Source: Lachnospiraceae bacterium A4
GTDB lineage: Bacteria; Bacillota; Clostridia; Lachnospirales; Lachnospiraceae
NCBI GenBank assembly: GCA_000403215.2
Contig: KE159560.1
Location: forward strand, 1-64,000
DNA: 64,000 bases
Reading direction: 5' to 3'
How positions within the stretch are numbered: the first letter of the stretch is position 1; the number at the start of each line of letters is the position of its first letter. The position numbers were made by a program, and so were the translations under genes. Below the pieces are notes generated by a model. It searched no databases. It worked only from the letters and a program-made list of their open reading frames with translations, and was not told the origin of the DNA. This document shows, in pieces, positions 60,395-64,000 of this stretch.

Positions 60395-61954
60395 ATGGAC
60401 AAACGAGAATATGCGGAAAAATTATATGCGACGCTGGAACCGATGGCGAATGCCGGTAGGGTGGAAGATGCATGGGGAGGCGAACTGTTATCAGAATTTG
60501 ATGATCTTTTGCAGTGTGAACTTTATCCTGATGAGAAAGACGAGCCAGAATGGGTATTTATGTTTATACAGCTATATTTCTGGCAGTTTGCATCGTATCA
60601 TGAAGGGGTTCATACGTACTATAGCAATTTTTATCAGGTAGATACAGAGAATAGTATTCGAAGATTATCGGATTGTCTGTATCAATATGGATTTATGGAG
60701 GTTGCGAAATGGTATGACTATGGAATATTGAATTATCACCTTTATCCTGAATTTGACTATCCGGCAGAAAATGGGCTGAGAATGGGAGAGACTGACGAGT
60801 GGATACAGGACAATCCAGAAGTGATCTGGCAGGTTTATCTCAAACTGTTGCAGCAACATAAGAAGGAAGTGTTGGAAACCGCAGGAAACTGGGTTCCTGA
60901 CAGTCAGGAAGCGCCACAGGAGAAAGACCATGAGCCAGCGCCGCAAGTACAGCAAACGCAGGTACAGCAGAAGAAAGTTCACTTTATGCGTATTGTTGAC
61001 CTTGTTACAGAGGACAGTGCGATGAATCAGAAGAATGCACAGCAAGACGGACGGATCTCGTGTCTGACAGCTTCACAGATTGATGAGAAGATGGTGTCTT
61101 TGATGGCAGCAGCAGAGGAACTAGGCTGGATACAGACAAAAGAAGCATTTCCCAAGGAAGCGTTAAAAGTTTTGGATCAAGCGTTGTTTTCAGTTCGAGA
61201 GGACCTGCTGTTTCGCATTTATTTTTATAATAAGCAGGATTGCGATTTGCAGCATTTTGCGGATATGGTACATGTACGGAGGCTGAAGCTGCAATGCATG
61301 GAGAAGCTCAGGCATGTGGAGGTGCTTGCCGGGTATAAACATCTGACGGATTTAGACATGACGGTGTCAAAACAGCGTGATTTTCGCTTTGTGAACAAAT
61401 TATCACAGGCACTTACAACACTTTCTATTTATGTAGACTTTACGCTGGACGGTATCACCTTCCAAGATGCCAGCGATGAGGATACGTCAGGCAAGGCATC
61501 TATGTTTGAACTCGAATGGCTGTTGCGGTTTCCAAAGCTTCGGTACTGTTATATTGGAGGTCCTGCACAGCATATCGAATTTTTGATACGAAAGGACGCT
61601 GTCAGAGAGCTGGTTTTGTGTGAGATGCCGTGTCCTTCGCCCGCGGTGCTGCGTATGCTGAATGTACAGAGTGTGATCGTACATCAGGAACATGCACAGG
61701 GATTAGAGCGGGCAGGGCAGCTTGAGTCCATTCAGGAGATTGAGCTGGTAAAGCTTGCAGACATAGACAATCTGGATTTTCTGGAGACATTGCCGGCGCT
61801 GCAAAAAGTTACGCTCCGCAGTCTGCCAGCGCTGACGAGACTGCCACATTTTCCAGAGGGACATACGCTGCGTGAGCTTGCGGTTTATGACTGTGAGCGG
61901 CTTTCGGATATCACAGTGGCAAGCAAGAAGGTTCTGATAAGGAAGTATCGGTAA
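60395..61954 (+). CDS. Hypothetical protein with leucine-rich-like C-terminal half
   Basis: This protein of about 519 residues starts at ATG 60395 (RBS GGAGGTG). The first ~165 residues are acidic and Trp/Tyr-rich (DUF-like, similar in feel to SMI1/immunity proteins). A Gln/Pro/Lys linker (about 172-200) follows. The last ~300 residues show a leucine-rich pattern, for example VRRLKLQCMEKLRHVEVLAG, IQEIELVKLADIDNLDFLETL and LQKVTLRSLPALTRLP. A ligand-binding solenoid is likely. The function is unknown. Confidence 0.6.
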   Translation: MDKREYAEKLYATLEPMANAGRVEDAWGGELLSEFDDLLQCELYPDEKDEPEWVFMFIQLYFWQFASYHEGVHTYYSNFYQVDTENSIRRLSDCLYQYGFMEVAKWYDYGILNYHLYPEFDYPAENGLRMGETDEWIQDNPEVIWQVYLKLLQQHKKEVLETAGNWVPDSQEAPQEKDHEPAPQVQQTQVQQKKVHFMRIVDLVTEDSAMNQKNAQQDGRISCLTASQIDEKMVSLMAAAEELGWIQTKEAFPKEALKVLDQALFSVREDLLFRIYFYNKQDCDLQHFADMVHVRRLKLQCMEKLRHVEVLAGYKHLTDLDMTVSKQRDFRFVNKLSQALTTLSIYVDFTLDGITFQDASDEDTSGKASMFELEWLLRFPKLRYCYIGGPAQHIEFLIRKDAVRELVLCEMPCPSPAVLRMLNVQSVIVHQEHAQGLERAGQLESIQEIELVKLADIDNLDFLETLPALQKVTLRSLPALTRLPHFPEGHTLRELAVYDCERLSDITVASKKVLIRKYR

Positions 61955-61988
61955 ATATAGGTTTGAAAAAACAGCAGGAGGTTTTTAG

Positions 61989-62378
61989 ATGTACGAGTTT
62001 CAAGAAGAATTTTTGACAGGAATTGACCAGATTGATGCCGAGCACAGGCGGTTGTTTGAGATTGCGGACGAACTCTATACATTAAAGTGCGAGGAGTTTA
62101 TGCCGGATAAGTATGACCATATCAGGCATATTTTAGAGGAATTGCGCGATTATACGCTGACGCATTTTGAGCATGAGGAGGCATATATGGAGTCGGTTGG
62201 TTACAAGCGGCTGCCAGAGCAGAAGCGCCAGCATGAAGCATTTGAGGAGACAATCGGCGGCTGGGATATGGAGGCGATTGATGAGGACCAAGACGAGACG
62301 ATCGAGGAAATACTGCGCATTGTGACAAACTGGCTCGTAAATCATATTTTATATGAGGATAAGCTGATTGGGGAATAG
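61989..62378 (+). CDS. Bacteriohemerythrin
   Basis: This 129-residue di-iron oxygen-binding four-helix protein has ligand motifs IDAEHRRLFEI, LTHFEHEEAYME, QKRQHEAFEE and NHILYEDKL, the order and spacing of hemerythrin domains. In anaerobes these proteins are thought to sense or buffer oxygen or store iron. It is preceded by CAGGAGG and followed by a terminator. Confidence 0.93.
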   Translation: MYEFQEEFLTGIDQIDAEHRRLFEIADELYTLKCEEFMPDKYDHIRHILEELRDYTLTHFEHEEAYMESVGYKRLPEQKRQHEAFEETIGGWDMEAIDEDQDETIEEILRIVTNWLVNHILYEDKLIGE

Positions 62379-62398
62379 GAATTAAAGAAAAGACATAG

Positions 62399-62430
62399 AA
62401 TGAAGTATAGAAAACCTATACTTCATTTTT
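62399..62430 (+). terminator. Terminator after the hemerythrin gene
   Basis: Perfect 12-bp arms AATGAAGTATAG (62399-62410) and CTATACTTCATT (62416-62427) with a 5-base loop and a following T-run. Confidence 0.85.
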
Positions 62431-62440
62431 GGGTGCTGAT

Positions 62441-62743
62441 ATGAATAGACACGATATATTTAAACAGGATATCATGAGTGCGGGAGAGCGCTTTGCGGAT
62501 GCGTTCTCGCTGCCAAAGGACGTGGTGGTAAACGCCACATTGTTTCACATGGTAGGGGCGTCAGAGCTTTTTGTGGAAAATTTTAAAGGAATTATATCCT
62601 ACACCTGCCATGAGGTTCTAATCAAAGGAAACCGTATTAAATATTGTGTCTGCGGCGACTGTCTTACCATCGAGCATTATTCGAATGAGGACATGAAAAT
62701 ATCAGGGCAGATCAAGGAGGTAAAGGTGATAAGGGAAACTTGA
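62441..62743 (+). CDS. yqfC: YabP/YqfC family sporulation protein
   Basis: This 100-residue protein has the YqfC pattern: helical start, FSLPKDVVVNATLFHMVG, FVENFKGIISYTCHEVLIKGNRIKYCVCGDCLTIEHYSNEDMKISGQIKEVKV. In Bacillus YqfC is a sigma-E-dependent sporulation gene placed directly before yqfD, as here. The ATG at 62441 is close to the preceding terminator, leaving a very short leader; GGGTG is the only RBS-like sequence. Confidence 0.88.
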   Translation: MNRHDIFKQDIMSAGERFADAFSLPKDVVVNATLFHMVGASELFVENFKGIISYTCHEVLIKGNRIKYCVCGDCLTIEHYSNEDMKISGQIKEVKVIRET

Positions 62744-62753
62744 GGTGGGACGC

Positions 62754-64000
62754 TTGCAGAATAGATGGATACGCTTTGTCAAAGGTTTTCTGGTCATCAA
62801 GGTTGACGGGGACTATATGGAACGCTTTTTTAATATGTGCAGAATGCATCAGATTGATTTGTGGGAAATCAAAAAGGAACAGGATATCTGCATGTGTGAG
62901 GCATATGCTGCGGATTTTCTGAAAATGCCGCCGCTGTTGAGAAAGACAGGCACAAAGGTACATGTCGTTCAGAAGAAGGGACTGCCGTTTTACTTTCCTT
63001 TTATCAAAAAAAGGATTATTTTTTTTGCGGGTGTCATGCTTTGTCTGATTATGCTGAATTATGTGACGGAGTACGTCTGGGCAATAGAGTATGTCGGGAA
63101 TTTGCAGGTAAGTGATGACGAGCTGTCGGATTTTTTAGAACAGGAAGATATTCATTATGGCATGAAAAAGAGCAGCATCAACTGTGAGGAGAAGGAAAAA
63201 AAGCTGCGTGAGGCTTTTCAGAATGTCACATGGACCTCGATCTATTTTGAGGGCACAAAACTTTATATAGAAGTCAAAGAAAATGAGAAGTCCGAACCCG
63301 TTCAAATAGAGACAAAAGGGACGGACCTTGTCGCAAATGAAGCGGGGACAATCACGTCGATTGTCACCAGAAACGGCGTGCCGCGGGTCAAGGCCGGGGA
63401 TACGGTAGAACAGGGGCAGGTGCTGGTATCGGGCGGCGTCCCCGTCTATGACGAGAGCCAGACCGTCATTGACTACCAGATTTACGATGCGGACGCAGAT
63501 ATTTTTATCAGGACACCCATTGAGTACAATAGTTCGATTAACAGCGGCTATCCTGTGATGATTTATACGGGCAAGCGGGTAAATACAGGATTTGCCCAGA
63601 TTGGCGATTACTATATTGACGGTTTATCGCTGTGGGATTTTGTCGAGAAGCATATTTCTCCGAAAAAAGACGAAACTTTATATGAAACTGCCACGGAAAA
63701 ACATCAAGTGGTTTTGCTTGACAATATTTATCTTCCGGTCTATTATGGCAAAATTGACAGAAAAGAGTATTATATTAAGTATTTTACATATACAGATGAG
63801 GAGATGGAACATAAGTTATCTGATAATTTCGAAAAATTTATTTTAGGTTTACAGCAAAAAGGGGTACAAATTGTTGAAAAAAATGTTAAAATGGAAAAGA
63901 ATAGTAGTGGAATGGAATTAAATGGAAGTTTGCTGGTCGTCAAACAGACGGGCGAGGCAGTGGACATTCCAGTGAATACGATTCAGGAAGATGAGACAAA
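62754..64000 (+). CDS. yqfD: Sporulation protein YqfD (3' end outside the window)
   Basis: An uninterrupted frame runs from TTG 62754 to the window end (415 codons so far). It starts MQNRWIRFVKGFLVIKVDGDYMERFFNMC, the typical YqfD start. A membrane segment (IIFFAGVMLCLIMLNYVTEYVW, near 90-110), a POTRA-like region and the conserved GTDLVANEAGTITSIVTRNGVPRVKAGDTVEQGQVLVSGGV follow. GAGGTGG lies 5 bases before the TTG. YqfD is a sigma-E-controlled sporulation membrane protein. Family length is about 400, so only a short C-terminal part can be missing. Confidence 0.88.
   Translation, partial: MQNRWIRFVKGFLVIKVDGDYMERFFNMCRMHQIDLWEIKKEQDICMCEAYAADFLKMPPLLRKTGTKVHVVQKKGLPFYFPFIKKRIIFFAGVMLCLIMLNYVTEYVWAIEYVGNLQVSDDELSDFLEQEDIHYGMKKSSINCEEKEKKLREAFQNVTWTSIYFEGTKLYIEVKENEKSEPVQIETKGTDLVANEAGTITSIVTRNGVPRVKAGDTVEQGQVLVSGGVPVYDESQTVIDYQIYDADADIFIRTPIEYNSSINSGYPVMIYTGKRVNTGFAQIGDYYIDGLSLWDFVEKHISPKKDETLYETATEKHQVVLLDNIYLPVYYGKIDRKEYYIKYFTYTDEEMEHKLSDNFEKFILGLQQKGVQIVEKNVKMEKNSSGMELNGSLLVVKQTGEAVDIPVNTIQEDET

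Overview
The window looks like a chromosomal piece of an anaerobic, spore-forming Firmicute, most likely a Lachnospiraceae-type Clostridium relative. The reasons are a complete Rnf complex, an NfnAB pair, formate-tetrahydrofolate ligase, a biotin-dependent sodium-pumping decarboxylase operon, a TepA-SpoIIIE pair and the sporulation genes yqfC-yqfD. This is inference from gene content; no database was consulted.

Layout. 1-552: 3' end of a 23S rRNA gene and tRNA-Glu, -Asp and -Val, with no 5S gene between them. 673-2565: tatD and a convergent apbE, whose product flavinylates Rnf subunits. 2800-8159: five-gene carboxyltransferase/decarboxylase operon containing two different carboxyltransferases, one biotin carrier, a membrane sodium pump and an anchor lipoprotein. 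8291-14801: two regulators, a BaiN/HI0933-type flavoprotein, the cmk-ispH-rpsA operon and a CheR-like methyltransferase. 14867-16870: a 2-kb DDE insertion sequence in front of a frameshifted membrane glycosyltransferase gene. 19813-24920: rnfCDGEAB. 25093-30506: a pair of half ABC transporters, the second split by a 1.75-kb element of a type I do not recognise. 30766-42582: metY, a membrane protein, tepA, ftsK/spoIIIE, fhs, a zinc-ribbon/TPR/chitobiase-like surface protein and nfnAB.

42.7-62.4 kb is an accessory region around the core gene rlmH. It holds an AbiL/RloAB-like ATPase plus TOPRIM-like pair (candidate phage defence), an Rpn-family PD-(D/E)XK gene split inside its active-site motif by a three-recombinase RIT element, a frameshifted NUDIX gene, a GNAT, a lipoprotein, an ADP-ribosylglycohydrolase, a DUF4253 gene split by an IS4-type element, and an RNA-repair cassette. 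That cassette is DIP1984-family protein, a tRNA-like RNA and RtcB. Uncharacterised proteins and a bacteriohemerythrin follow. 62.4-64 kb returns to core genes (yqfC, yqfD).

The energy genes fit together: Rnf couples reduced ferredoxin and NAD+ to an ion gradient, NfnAB balances ferredoxin, NADH and NADPH, the decarboxylase operon links carboxyl transfer to sodium export, and ApbE supplies the covalent FMN for RnfG and RnfD.

Four insertions could be delimited to the base or nearly so, three of them by in-frame repair of the interrupted gene. The strongest leads are the unassigned element at 27009-28757, the RIT element with its start-codon hairpin, and the tRNA-like RNA between the DIP1984 and rtcB genes.
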